From an uncultured Collinsella sp. (GTDB lineage Bacteria; Actinomycetota; Coriobacteriia; Coriobacteriales; Coriobacteriaceae): DNA of 6,153 nt. Both the position numbers and the translations under genes were made by a program. The stretch is taken from the NCBI GenBank assembly GCA_902470695.1, contig CABRHH010000054.1, positions 1 to 6,153 on the forward strand. The letters run 5' to 3'. Below the pieces are notes generated by a model. It worked only from the letters and a program-made list of their open reading frames with translations, did not search any database and was not told the origin of the DNA. This document shows, in pieces, positions 1 to 6,110 of the stretch (the first letter of the stretch is position 1; each line of letters opens with the position of its first letter).

Positions 1-412
1 CGATCTTGGACTCGGACACATAGCCCGCCTGCGGCGGACGGCTGGCGAAACGCGAGCCGGCCGGCCCCGAGTTCACCATGAGGAAGCGACCCGTGGCGTT
101 CGCGCTGCGGGGGCTCGCATCGGCCACCGACTCATGATAGCGGCCGACCCCCGTCCCCGCCGCTTGCTGCTCGAAGGCATGCAGGCTGTCGAAGTAGGCA
201 CCCACCACCTCACGGGGGTTCAGCCCGAGATAGCGCGCGTAGCTGGCGATCATGCCCTGGGCATAGCCGCGAGGAGGCATGGCGGCGAAGTTCTCGCACT
301 CGAAGTACTCGATGATCTGGGGCCTGATCTTGATAACGTTGGCCACCTGTTGGATGGAAAGCCCGCGCTGGCGGCGGCGCTCAAGCAGCATCTCGCCAAA
401 TCGAGCGGCCAT
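1..412 (-). CDS. RodZ-like helix-turn-helix protein, 3' end cut by window edge
   Basis: The first 137 codons of a protein that continues past the left edge. Residues 1-75 look like the Cro/CI-type HTH_25 domain at the N terminus of RodZ and related membrane-anchored proteins. A first helix (EMLLERRRQRGLS) is followed by the HTH (IQQVANVIKIRPQIIEYFE, about 20-38), then the typical closing segment PPRGYAQGMIASYARYLGLNP (about 46-66). Residues 80-137 are Ser/Ala/Gly/Pro-rich and look like a flexible linker; any transmembrane helix or C-terminal domain would lie outside the window. The ATG at 412 is chosen because GGGAGG (421-426) sits 8 nt upstream, inside the end of ftsK, and the ftsK TAA ends one base before it. 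In other bacteria RodZ links MreB to the envelope, and a similar gene follows ftsK in several Gram-positives. The family call is solid; a RodZ role in cell shape is inference. A cytoplasmic regulator with the same HTH is the main alternative. Confidence 0.85.
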   Translation of the reverse strand, partial: MAARFGEMLLERRRQRGLSIQQVANVIKIRPQIIEYFECENFAAMPPRGYAQGMIASYARYLGLNPREVVGAYFDSLHAFEQQAAGTGVGRYHESVADASPRSANATGRFLMVNSGPAGSRFASRPPQAGYVSESKI

Positions 413-413
413 C

Positions 414-3110
414 TTAGAATCCTCCCTGAATCTCTTCGTCGCTCAAGGGCTCCTCGACAGCACGCAGCGCCGCCAGGCCCTCCTCGTCGTAGAGAACCTC
501 GCGCGGCTTCGAGCCGTCGGGCGGGCCCACGATACCCTTCTCCTCAAGCATATCCATGATGCGCCCGGCGCGCGCGTAGCCCACCTTGAGGCGCCGCTGC
601 AGGCCCGAAGTCGAACCGAGCTGGGTCTCCACGACGATCTGGGCCGCATCCCACAGCAGGGGGTCGTCCTCGGAGGGAGCTTCGTTGTAGAAGCCTCCCC
701 CGCCGCCGCCCATCTGCGCAGGCGCCACCGCCGAGAGGATCTCCTCGTGGTAGTCGGGGGCGCCTTGGGACTTCACGAACTCCACGACCTCGTTGATCTC
801 GTCGTCGGAGACGAAACAACCCTGGATGCGCTTGGGCTTGCCCCAGTCCACCTTGGAGAAGAGCATGTCGCCGTACCCGGTGAGCTTCTCGGCACCCATC
901 TGGTCGATGATGACGCGTGAGTCGATGCCGGTGGCCACGTTGAAGGCGATGCGGTTGGTGATGTTGGCCTTGATGAGGCCCGTCACCACGTTGGAGCTGG
1001 GGCGCTGCGTGGCCACGATGAGATGGATGCCGGCGGCGCGGCCCAGCTGCGCGATGCGCACGATCGAGGCCTCGACGTCCTTGCCGGCCACCATCATGAG
1101 GTCGGACAGCTCGTCGATGATGATCACGAGGTAGGGCATCTTGGCCGGCGGGTTATCGTAGTGCTCGAACGCGCCGGCGGCCTGCTTGTCATTGAACGTC
1201 GAGATCTTGCGCACGCCGATGCGCTCGAACACCTTGAGGCGCCGCTCCATCTCGGACACGGCCCACTGCAGGGCGCTTGCCGCCTGCTTGGGCTCGGTCA
1301 CCACCGGCACGTACAGGTGTGGCAGGCCGTTGTAGCCCGACAGCTCGACGCGCTTGGGGTCGACCATGATCAGGCGGACGTCGTCGGGGTGGGTGCGCAT
1401 GAGCAGGGCCATGATGATGGAGTTGATCATCACGGACTTGCCCGAACCGGTGGTGCCGGCGATGAGCAGGTGGGGCATCTTGGCGAGGTCGGCCACGATG
1501 GGCTGGCCCTCGGCGTCGCGGCCCACGGCCAGCTCGAGCGGGCCGCCCTGCACATAGGGCAGCACGTCGCCCAGGTTGACGTTTTGGCGCTTGGCGTTGG
1601 GGATCTCGATGCCCACCAGCGAGGTGCCCGGGATCGGGGCGAAGATGCGCACCGACTGGGCGGCCAGCGACAGCGCGATGTCGTCCTCCAGGCTGGAGAT
1701 CTTGCTCACGCGCTCGCCCTCGCCGGGCTGCAGCTTGAAGGTGGTGACGGTGGGGCCGGCGATCCAGCCCACCACGCGTGCGGAGCGGCCGAACTCGGCG
1801 AGCGTCGACTGCAGGGCCTGCGCGGTCTGCTCGAGCTCGTTGTCCGAGGAAGCCGAGGCGGCCGAATGCGGGTTATGGCGCAGCATCGAGGCGGGCGGAA
1901 GCTGGGCCGTCTCGGTGCCGTCCCCGTCCTCATCGGAAGCGTCCGCGCTCGCAGCCGCGGCAAGCTCGGCGGCAGCGGCCTGGGCGGCGTTTGTGCCGGG
2001 CTGCGCGTGCCCGGCTAGAAAGCCGGGGATCGCCGGAGTGGGGCTCGCCTTGCCGTCGGTGTCGAAGGGCGGGACCTCCGGGCCGTCTTCGGCTGCGGCA
2101 TCGTCGGCATCGGTGCCCTTCGCGCCTGCAGCCGCCGCCTGCGAAAGCACCGTGGTGGGTGCGCAGGCGGCCGCCGGGGCCACGCGATCGGGAACCGGGA
2201 TGAGCGTGGTCTCGGCGCGCTCGGCCGCCACCTGCTCGGACACGTCCACGAAGGGATCCTCGTCCACATCGGGCTCGTCGTCGGCTTCGCGGGAGAGCAC
2301 TGTAGTCTCCCGGTTGCCCAAAAACGTGGTGACGGCGGCGCCGGCATCGTCCAGCAGGCCCCCGGCCGCCTTGCGGCGCGAACGCGCCGGCTGAGCTGCG
2401 GCGGCTCCGCCCAGAGCGTCTTCATCGCCCCACGGGGCGTCGTTGACGTCGACATGGCGGCGTTCGGCCAGACCGCACAGCCGCGTGACAACCGACTGCA
2501 CCGCTCCGCCGATCGACAGGCCCACGAGCACGAGGCCTGCGGCGATGGCGCCGACCAGCACCACGGCAGCGATGGTGGTGCCCACCGCCGACTGCAGGGC
2601 GCTGGCCACCCAGGCGCCCACATAGCCGCCGGAAGCGGAAAGCGCGGCCGCCTCGAACATGGCCGACACCGATTGGTTCGCGCCGGGAACGAACAGCGAT
2701 AGCAGGGCGCTGATCGCGACGTAGATGATCACCACGCCGACGACCGTGCGCCCGTCGGGGTGGATGCGCTCCGGCACAAACAGCGCGACAGCGGCGGCCA
2801 GCAGCACGAACGGCAGCACATAGGCCCCCAGGCCGAAGCCCAGGTGGTAGAAGCCGGCGACCGCGCGTGAAACCGGGGCGGTGGCCGGGGACACGACGGC
2901 AATGAAGGAGGCCACCGCGATGACCGCCATGATCACGCCGGCGATGTCGCGCCCGGTCGTGGCGTCAGAAAACGTCGGCATCTGCTCAGATGCCGACGAG
3001 CGCCCCTCGTTTGCGCGCAGTCCGGCCGCAGCCGCCTTGTCGGCGGCTGCGTGCTTGCCGGCGCGCTTGCGCGGTGCCGTATCGGTTGCTGTGCCCTTCG
3101 CGCGCGCCAA
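414..3110 (-). CDS. ftsK: DNA translocase FtsK/SpoIIIE
   Basis: A septal ATP-driven DNA pump of 898 residues that moves chromosome ends out of the closing division septum. The N terminus has a short basic Ala/Lys cytoplasmic tail (1-50), then about four membrane helices (roughly 56-73, 87-112, 122-141, 175-200). A long Ala/Asp/Glu/Pro-rich linker follows (about 220-420). The motor covers about 425-770: Walker A GTTGSGKS at 552-559, DPKRVEL at 584-590, Walker B LVIIIDELSD with D666 and E667, and TQRPS at 701-705. After a Gly run (801-806) comes the winged-helix gamma domain (about 815-875, LGSTSGLQRRLKVGYARAG), which in known homologues reads polar DNA motifs and contacts XerD. The start is TTG: GGAGGTG lies 4 nt upstream and the ribonuclease J stop ends one base before it. 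The next in-frame Met (residue 43) would drop the basic tail and has no comparable context. All motor residues are intact. Identification is very secure; the exact helix count is less so. Confidence 0.97.
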   Translation of the reverse strand: MARAKGTATDTAPRKRAGKHAAADKAAAAGLRANEGRSSASEQMPTFSDATTGRDIAGVIMAVIAVASFIAVVSPATAPVSRAVAGFYHLGFGLGAYVLPFVLLAAAVALFVPERIHPDGRTVVGVVIIYVAISALLSLFVPGANQSVSAMFEAAALSASGGYVGAWVASALQSAVGTTIAAVVLVGAIAAGLVLVGLSIGGAVQSVVTRLCGLAERRHVDVNDAPWGDEDALGGAAAAQPARSRRKAAGGLLDDAGAAVTTFLGNRETTVLSREADDEPDVDEDPFVDVSEQVAAERAETTLIPVPDRVAPAAACAPTTVLSQAAAAGAKGTDADDAAAEDGPEVPPFDTDGKASPTPAIPGFLAGHAQPGTNAAQAAAAELAAAASADASDEDGDGTETAQLPPASMLRHNPHSAASASSDNELEQTAQALQSTLAEFGRSARVVGWIAGPTVTTFKLQPGEGERVSKISSLEDDIALSLAAQSVRIFAPIPGTSLVGIEIPNAKRQNVNLGDVLPYVQGGPLELAVGRDAEGQPIVADLAKMPHLLIAGTTGSGKSVMINSIIMALLMRTHPDDVRLIMVDPKRVELSGYNGLPHLYVPVVTEPKQAASALQWAVSEMERRLKVFERIGVRKISTFNDKQAAGAFEHYDNPPAKMPYLVIIIDELSDLMMVAGKDVEASIVRIAQLGRAAGIHLIVATQRPSSNVVTGLIKANITNRIAFNVATGIDSRVIIDQMGAEKLTGYGDMLFSKVDWGKPKRIQGCFVSDDEINEVVEFVKSQGAPDYHEEILSAVAPAQMGGGGGGFYNEAPSEDDPLLWDAAQIVVETQLGSTSGLQRRLKVGYARAGRIMDMLEEKGIVGPPDGSKPREVLYDEEGLAALRAVEEPLSDEEIQGGF

Positions 3111-3111
3111 G

Positions 3112-4830
3112 CTACACCTCCATGACGACCGGAATGATCATCGGCCGCGTATGCGTACGGTTCCAGATGAAGTTCGACAGCGAATCGCGCACCGCCTTGC
3201 GAAGCGCGTCGGTGCCGCTGCTCGAGAAGTTGAACGCGCCCTTCTCGACCGTCTTGAGCACGGCGTCGGACGCCTCGGCGGCAAAGCGGTCGTCGATGGG
3301 GAACGACACGCCGCGGCCGGAGAACTCCACATCGCCGATCTTCTTGAGCTTCATGTCGAGGGTGGCCACCACCGTCACCATGCCGTCGCTCGCCAGCTTC
3401 TGGCGGTCGCGCAGCACGATCGGGTCGGTGTCGCCGATGCGCAGGCCGTCGACGTAGACCACGCCGGACTCCACCGCGCGGCCGCGCTTGACCTTGCCGT
3501 CGCGCAGCTCGAGGGTGTCGCCGTTATCCACCACGAAGATGTTCTTGCGCGGGATGCCCATGCGCTCGCCGAGCTTGGCGTGGGCGCGCAGGTGGACCGC
3601 CTCGCCGTGGACCGGCATGAAGTAGGTGGGCTTGGTGAGCGCCAGCATGAGCTTGAGCTCCTCCTGGCTCGCATGGCCGGAGACGTGCACGAGCGCGCGG
3701 CTCTTGTCGTACACATCGCAGCCGAGCTTGGCCAGGCTGTTGACCACCTGCTGCACGGCCTTCTCGTTGCCCGGGACCGGGGTGGCCGAGATGATCACCG
3801 TGTCGCCGTCGTGGATGGACAGCGTCTTGTGCTCGCCGTTGGCCATGCGGGACAGCGCCGAGAGCGGCTCGCCCTGGGACCCGGTGCACATGACGACGAT
3901 CTTGTCCTCGGGGATGCCGTTGATCTCGAAGGCATCCACCAGGTCGCGCTCGTCGACCTTGAGATAGCCCAGCTCGCGCGCCACGCGGGTGTTGGTGAGC
4001 ATGGACCGGCCCGTGACCACGATCTTGCGGTTGCACTTCTTGGCGGCGTCGCAGATCTGCTGCAGGCGGTGGATATGGCTGGAGAACGAGGCGACGAACA
4101 CGCGGCCGCGGGCGTTCTTGATGGCGTTGTAGATCGAGGGGCCCACCTCTGCCTCGGACTTGGTGAAGCCGGGCACCGTGGCGTTGGTGGAGTCGGACAG
4201 CAGCAGGTCGACACCCTGCTTGCCGAAGCGGGCCAGGGCGCCGTAGTCAGGCGTCACGCCGTCGATGGGGGTCTGGTCGAGCTTGAAGTCGCCCGTGTGG
4301 ACCACCGTGCCGGCCGGCGTCTTGATGTGGACGCCCAGCGCGCCAGGGATGGAGTGGGTAGTGGAGAAGAACTCGATGGAGAAGCAGCCCAGGTTGATGT
4401 GGCTACCGCCCTTGACCTCGCGGAAGCGCGGGGCGCGGATGCGGAACTCGGAAAGCTTGCCCTCGATGAAGCCCAAGGTGAGCTTGCTGGAGAAGATCGG
4501 CACCTTCTGGTTGAGATCCTGCAGCAGATAGGGCAAGGCACCCGTGTGGTCCTCGTGGCCGTGGGTGATGATGATGCCGCGCAGCTTGTCCTCGTTTTCC
4601 AGGACATAGGTGTAGTCGGGCAGCACCAGGTCGATGCCGGGCTGGTTGTCGTCGGGGAACATGAGGCCGGCGTCCACCAGCACCATGTCGGGACCGCACT
4701 CGAAGGCGGTCATGTTCTTGCCGATGCCGTCAAGGCCGCCCAGGGGGATGATCTTGAGCGGGGCCGTGGACTTCTTCTTCTCGGCTTTCTTCTCGGTCTT
4801 CTTCTCGGTTTGGGATTTGTCTGTTGCCAT
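3112..4830 (-). CDS. rnj: Ribonuclease J (metallo-beta-lactamase/beta-CASP)
   Basis: A 572-residue 5'-to-3' exo- and endoribonuclease for mRNA decay and rRNA/RNA maturation in the cytoplasm. The N terminus is a Lys/Glu-rich tail (about 8-20) ahead of the core that begins LKIIPLGGLDGIGKNM. Two-metal site residues are visible: HGHEDH at 90-95, H159 (TTHSIP), D181 (HTGDF) and H408 (MPVHGE). Beta-CASP features include SDSTNA (212-217), ASFSSHIHR (247-255), the CTGSQGEP loop (315-322) and HVSGHAS (382-388). The protein ends in a C-terminal dimerisation-type domain closing with RPMIIPVVMEV. Length and motifs match typical bacterial RNase J. The start is ATG at 4830, with GGAAGGA 10 nt upstream. An in-frame ATG at 4911 would add 27 atypical residues and lies almost on the predicted transcription start, so I reject it. 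The gene is first in an operon with ftsK one base downstream. As the apparent single copy here I use rnj; J1 versus J2 cannot be decided. Confidence 0.97.
   Translation of the reverse strand: MATDKSQTEKKTEKKAEKKKSTAPLKIIPLGGLDGIGKNMTAFECGPDMVLVDAGLMFPDDNQPGIDLVLPDYTYVLENEDKLRGIIITHGHEDHTGALPYLLQDLNQKVPIFSSKLTLGFIEGKLSEFRIRAPRFREVKGGSHINLGCFSIEFFSTTHSIPGALGVHIKTPAGTVVHTGDFKLDQTPIDGVTPDYGALARFGKQGVDLLLSDSTNATVPGFTKSEAEVGPSIYNAIKNARGRVFVASFSSHIHRLQQICDAAKKCNRKIVVTGRSMLTNTRVARELGYLKVDERDLVDAFEINGIPEDKIVVMCTGSQGEPLSALSRMANGEHKTLSIHDGDTVIISATPVPGNEKAVQQVVNSLAKLGCDVYDKSRALVHVSGHASQEELKLMLALTKPTYFMPVHGEAVHLRAHAKLGERMGIPRKNIFVVDNGDTLELRDGKVKRGRAVESGVVYVDGLRIGDTDPIVLRDRQKLASDGMVTVVATLDMKLKKIGDVEFSGRGVSFPIDDRFAAEASDAVLKTVEKGAFNFSSSGTDALRKAVRDSLSNFIWNRTHTRPMIIPVVMEV
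3115..3121 (-). promoter_or_regulatory. Shine-Dalgarno that fixes the ftsK TTG start
   Basis: GGAGGTG on the minus strand, followed by TAGC and then TTG. The site overlaps the final codons of ribonuclease J, including its TAG stop. Its strength and spacing are the main reason to accept a TTG start, and its position implies that ribosomes finishing ribonuclease J can reinitiate on ftsK. Confidence 0.8.
4774..4809 (-). repeat. Three 12-bp repeats encoding the (T/A)EKK tail of RNase J
   Basis: Three consecutive 12-bp units read ACCGAGAAGAAG, ACCGAGAAGAAA and GCCGAGAAGAAG on the minus strand. They encode TEKK-TEKK-AEKK at residues 8-19. The units differ by only one or two bases each, which suggests recent duplication and in-frame length variability of the charged tail. 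Confidence 0.8.
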
Positions 4831-4840
4831 AAGCGGGGGT

Positions 4841-4847
4841 TCCTTCC
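4841..4847 (-). promoter_or_regulatory. Ribosome binding site of ribonuclease J
   Basis: GGAAGGA on the minus strand lies 10 nt before the ATG at 4830. The spacing is slightly long but acceptable. It decides in favour of the 4830 start over the upstream in-frame ATG at 4911. Confidence 0.65.
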
Positions 4848-4867
4848 GGTTGTTTGACACTATTTCA

Positions 4868-4903
4868 AGCGGCGGTGCCGCTCGTTCAGATCGCCTGTGC
4901 GAT
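4868..4903 (-). other. Two small hairpins in the ribonuclease J leader
   Basis: On the minus-strand transcript, ATCGC-ACAG-GCGAT (4890-4903, 5 bp stem) is followed by AGCGGC-ACC-GCCGCT (4868-4882, 6 bp stem). Both pair perfectly and fall between the predicted transcription start (about 4913) and the Shine-Dalgarno. They are visible in the sequence; any role in transcript stability or autoregulation by the encoded nuclease is speculation. In GC-rich DNA short stems also arise by chance. Confidence 0.4.
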
Positions 4904-4919
4904 AAGACCATGACGTTTC

Positions 4920-4947
4920 ATTGTAACAAGAAACGCCGCCCGCAAAA
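4920..4947 (-). promoter_or_regulatory. Probable promoter of the rnj-ftsK operon
   Basis: The minus strand reads TGTTACAAT at 4928-4920: a -10 hexamer TACAAT (five of six to TATAAT) with a TG extension. A weak -35 candidate TTTTGC lies at 4942-4947 with a 16-bp spacer. Predicted transcription start is near 4913, giving a leader of about 80 nt. The -10 is convincing in this GC-rich context; the -35 is poor, as is common for extended -10 promoters. It overlaps the terminator tail of the upstream gene. Confidence 0.6.
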
Positions 4948-4958
4948 CACGGACGGCG
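4925..4958 (-). terminator. Intrinsic terminator of the upstream membrane-protein gene
   Basis: The minus strand shows a 9-bp GC-rich stem, CGCCGTCCG / CGGGCGGCG with one G-U pair, a 7-nt loop TGTTTTG, then the T-rich tail TTTCTTGTT (4933-4925). It lies about 150 nt past the stop of the membrane-protein gene. The plus-strand side lacks a T tail, so it should act only on leftward transcription. The tail is interrupted by C and G, so efficiency may be partial. Confidence 0.6.
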
Positions 4959-5111
4959 CAATGCCTACAGGATGAACAGGCCGAGCGGTGGCACGGGCGT
5001 CGCGGGAGGCGTTTCTGCGGATAGCCGGGATAGCGCACGAGACGGATGGCCTTTCGACGGACGGCGGAGATGGAGCGGGTGCTCGGTCTTGCGGCCTCGC
5101 GACAACCTATG
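4959..5111. other. Non-coding stretch between the membrane-protein stop and the terminator
   Basis: About 150 bases of GC-rich sequence form a 3' untranslated region on the leftward transcript. Open frames cross it on both strands, but none has a ribosome binding site plus recognisable protein features; the translations are Arg/Ser-rich shadow-like sequences. I see no RNA gene. Confidence 0.5.
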
Positions 5112-5615
5112 CTAGCCGAGCAGGTACGGAAGCGCAAACTCGGCTACGAACAGCGCATCCACCGCGAGCAGAACGCCGATGCCGAATGCGCGGCGCTGGG
5201 CGTAGGTGAACCGCGCGCGAGCAATATAGAACGCGATCACGGCCACGACCAGCACCGTCGATGCCGCATATATCGCCATCGACACCCCGGGGAGATTATC
5301 GAAACCTATCAGCCCGATGATGCACAGGTCGTACACCTCGGGCATCATCCTGGTCGGCAGGTCCTCAGCTATCGCGAACCGAACGTCGCCCGGCACGACG
5401 AATACCAGCAGCAGGTTTGCCACGAGCAGCAGCACCAGATGGAGCCAGGCGAGGCCGCCGGGACCGAAAACCTGAAGCACCACCATGGCCGCGACCACCA
5501 GGTTGAAAAACAGGCAAGACGGCCGGCGCGCGTAGGCCCAGCGAATGTCGCGGTCCCGGATCTCCGCATGCTCGGCACTGCGATTGCGTATCCGCTCTGG
5601 AACCACAGCAGACAT
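5112..5615 (-). CDS. Unrecognised small multi-spanning membrane protein
   Basis: A 167-residue protein I cannot assign to a family. The first 33 residues are charged (rich in Arg and Glu) and probably cytoplasmic. Hydrophobic stretches follow at about 34-50, 55-74, 94-105 (short), 109-132 and 143-165, giving four or five membrane helices. A polar stretch at 77-93 contains RFAIAEDLPTRMMPEVYD, and a basic loop ARARFTYAQRR at 132-142 supports inside-positive orientation between the last two helices. No catalytic motif, transporter signature or signal peptide is evident. The start is well supported: GGGGAGG (5621-5627) lies 5 nt before the ATG at 5615. It appears to be its own transcription unit, with an intrinsic terminator downstream and the repeat-bearing intergenic region upstream, so its location next to rnj does not by itself imply a linked function. 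Confidence 0.8.
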   Translation of the reverse strand: MSAVVPERIRNRSAEHAEIRDRDIRWAYARRPSCLFFNLVVAAMVVLQVFGPGGLAWLHLVLLLVANLLLVFVVPGDVRFAIAEDLPTRMMPEVYDLCIIGLIGFDNLPGVSMAIYAASTVLVVAVIAFYIARARFTYAQRRAFGIGVLLAVDALFVAEFALPYLLG

Positions 5616-5634
5616 CGTTTCCTCCCCTTCCGCA

Positions 5635-5650
5635 GAGCCCGGACGGGCTC
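5635..5650. repeat. Perfect 16-bp palindrome-like element in the leader of the membrane-protein gene
   Basis: GAGCCC-GGAC-GGGCTC: perfect 6-bp arms around 4 bases (7 bp with a 2-base centre in DNA). It sits 7 bases upstream of the Shine-Dalgarno of the 5112-5615 gene. No T tract follows on either strand, so it is not a standard terminator. It could be an operator or an RNA hairpin near the ribosome site, or a chance GC palindrome. Confidence 0.35.
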
Positions 5651-5784
5651 ATGGACCAATTCTTGGCTGAGATAGTAGTCCTTATGGGGCGGCACAGCAT
5701 GAACAGACACAGCAGGTCGGTAAACGGCGCGATTTTGGCTGCAGACGGTACGTACGAGGCCGCATCGTATCGGTCGCGTATGCT

Positions 5785-5854
5785 CGGTTCGCGCTAGCGT
5801 CATCTGCGTAAACGCGGGTTCGGCCTGGGGACGTCTGCGCAACGCGGGTTCGGC
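5785..5854 (-). repeat. Oppositely oriented repeat copies with GGGTTC core
   Basis: On the plus strand CGGTTC (5785-5790), GGGTTC (5816-5821) and GGGTTC (5846-5851) are spaced 31 and 30 bases apart. The last two share a longer core, TCTGCG followed by an AACGCGGGTTCGGC block (near 5803-5824 and 5834-5854). They read as the GAACCC core of the 5901-6110 array on the other strand, with a different 24-base remainder. Confidence 0.6.
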
Positions 5855-5906
5855 GCCCGTCCATCCAAGAGCGAAAAACAGCCCCAGATGGACGAAAGCC
5901 GAACCC
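5846..5906. repeat. Imperfect inverted repeat at the repeat-orientation switch
   Basis: The left arm 5846-5865 (GGGTTCGGC-GCCC-GTCCATC) pairs with the right arm 5887-5906 (GATGGAC-GAAA-GCCGAACCC). Seventeen of 20 positions are complementary, with a 21-base A-rich centre. It marks the point where 30-bp units change from minus to plus orientation. Confidence 0.7.
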
Positions 5907-6110
5907 AAAACTCACCGATGGCACCAACACGAACCCCAGATTCACCGACGACCTCAACACGAACCCTGAATTCGCCAACGGCTCGAATGCGAACCCTGGA
6001 TCCACCGATAGCGCGTATATGAACCCCAGATCCGCCGACAATTCGAACGCGAACCCCAGATCAGCCAACGGCACCAATACGAACCCCGGATCCGCCAAGG
6101 GACTGCGGAC
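5901..6110 (+). repeat. Seven-unit degenerate 30-bp tandem repeat array
   Basis: Head-to-tail units begin at 5901, 5931, 5961, 5991, 6021, 6051 and 6081, each exactly 30 bases and each starting GAACCC. The consensus is GAACCCCAGATCCGCC, then a GACG/AACG-like step, then a variable part usually ending AACAC or AACGC. The first 6 bases are invariant; the segment at unit positions 7-18 is well conserved; positions 19-30 vary most. The last unit departs from consensus after GCCAAGG. A shortened partial unit (CCCCAGAT then GGACGAAAGC) precedes the array at about 5881-5900. There are no spacers, so this is not a CRISPR array. It resembles a diverged minisatellite. Confidence 0.85.

Noticed and set aside
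2881..4857. Very long plus-strand open frame (658 codons) opposite rnj and the start of ftsK
   Set aside because: It is an antisense shadow: His/Val/Asp/Gly-rich low-complexity translation produced by high-GC third-position bias, over two clearly identified minus-strand genes.
4831..4911. Longer N terminus for ribonuclease J starting at the ATG at 4911
   Set aside because: No ribosome site precedes it, it lies about 2 bases from the predicted transcription start, and the added 27 residues do not resemble RNase J. The 4830 start has GGAAGGA upstream.
4886..5137. Small minus-strand frame between the membrane gene and rnj
   Set aside because: It is Arg/Ser/Cys-rich, runs through the terminator and promoter, overlaps the end of the preceding gene, and lacks a convincing start.
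5369..5908. Minus-strand open frame of 179 codons overlapping the membrane-protein gene
   Set aside because: It is out of frame with the better supported gene, its translation is Trp/Cys/Arg-rich and disordered, and it has no family resemblance.
5682..6098. Minus-strand open frame with decapeptide repeats (DPGFVLVPLA type)
   Set aside because: The first usable start is a TTG inside the repeat with no ribosome site, the frame stays open beyond the right edge, and the C-terminal half is compositionally random. A 30-base period keeps frames open on both strands, so openness is weak evidence.
5901..6110. CRISPR-like array
   Set aside because: Units are contiguous 30-mers with gradual divergence; there is no alternation of identical repeats and unrelated spacers, and no cas gene nearby.
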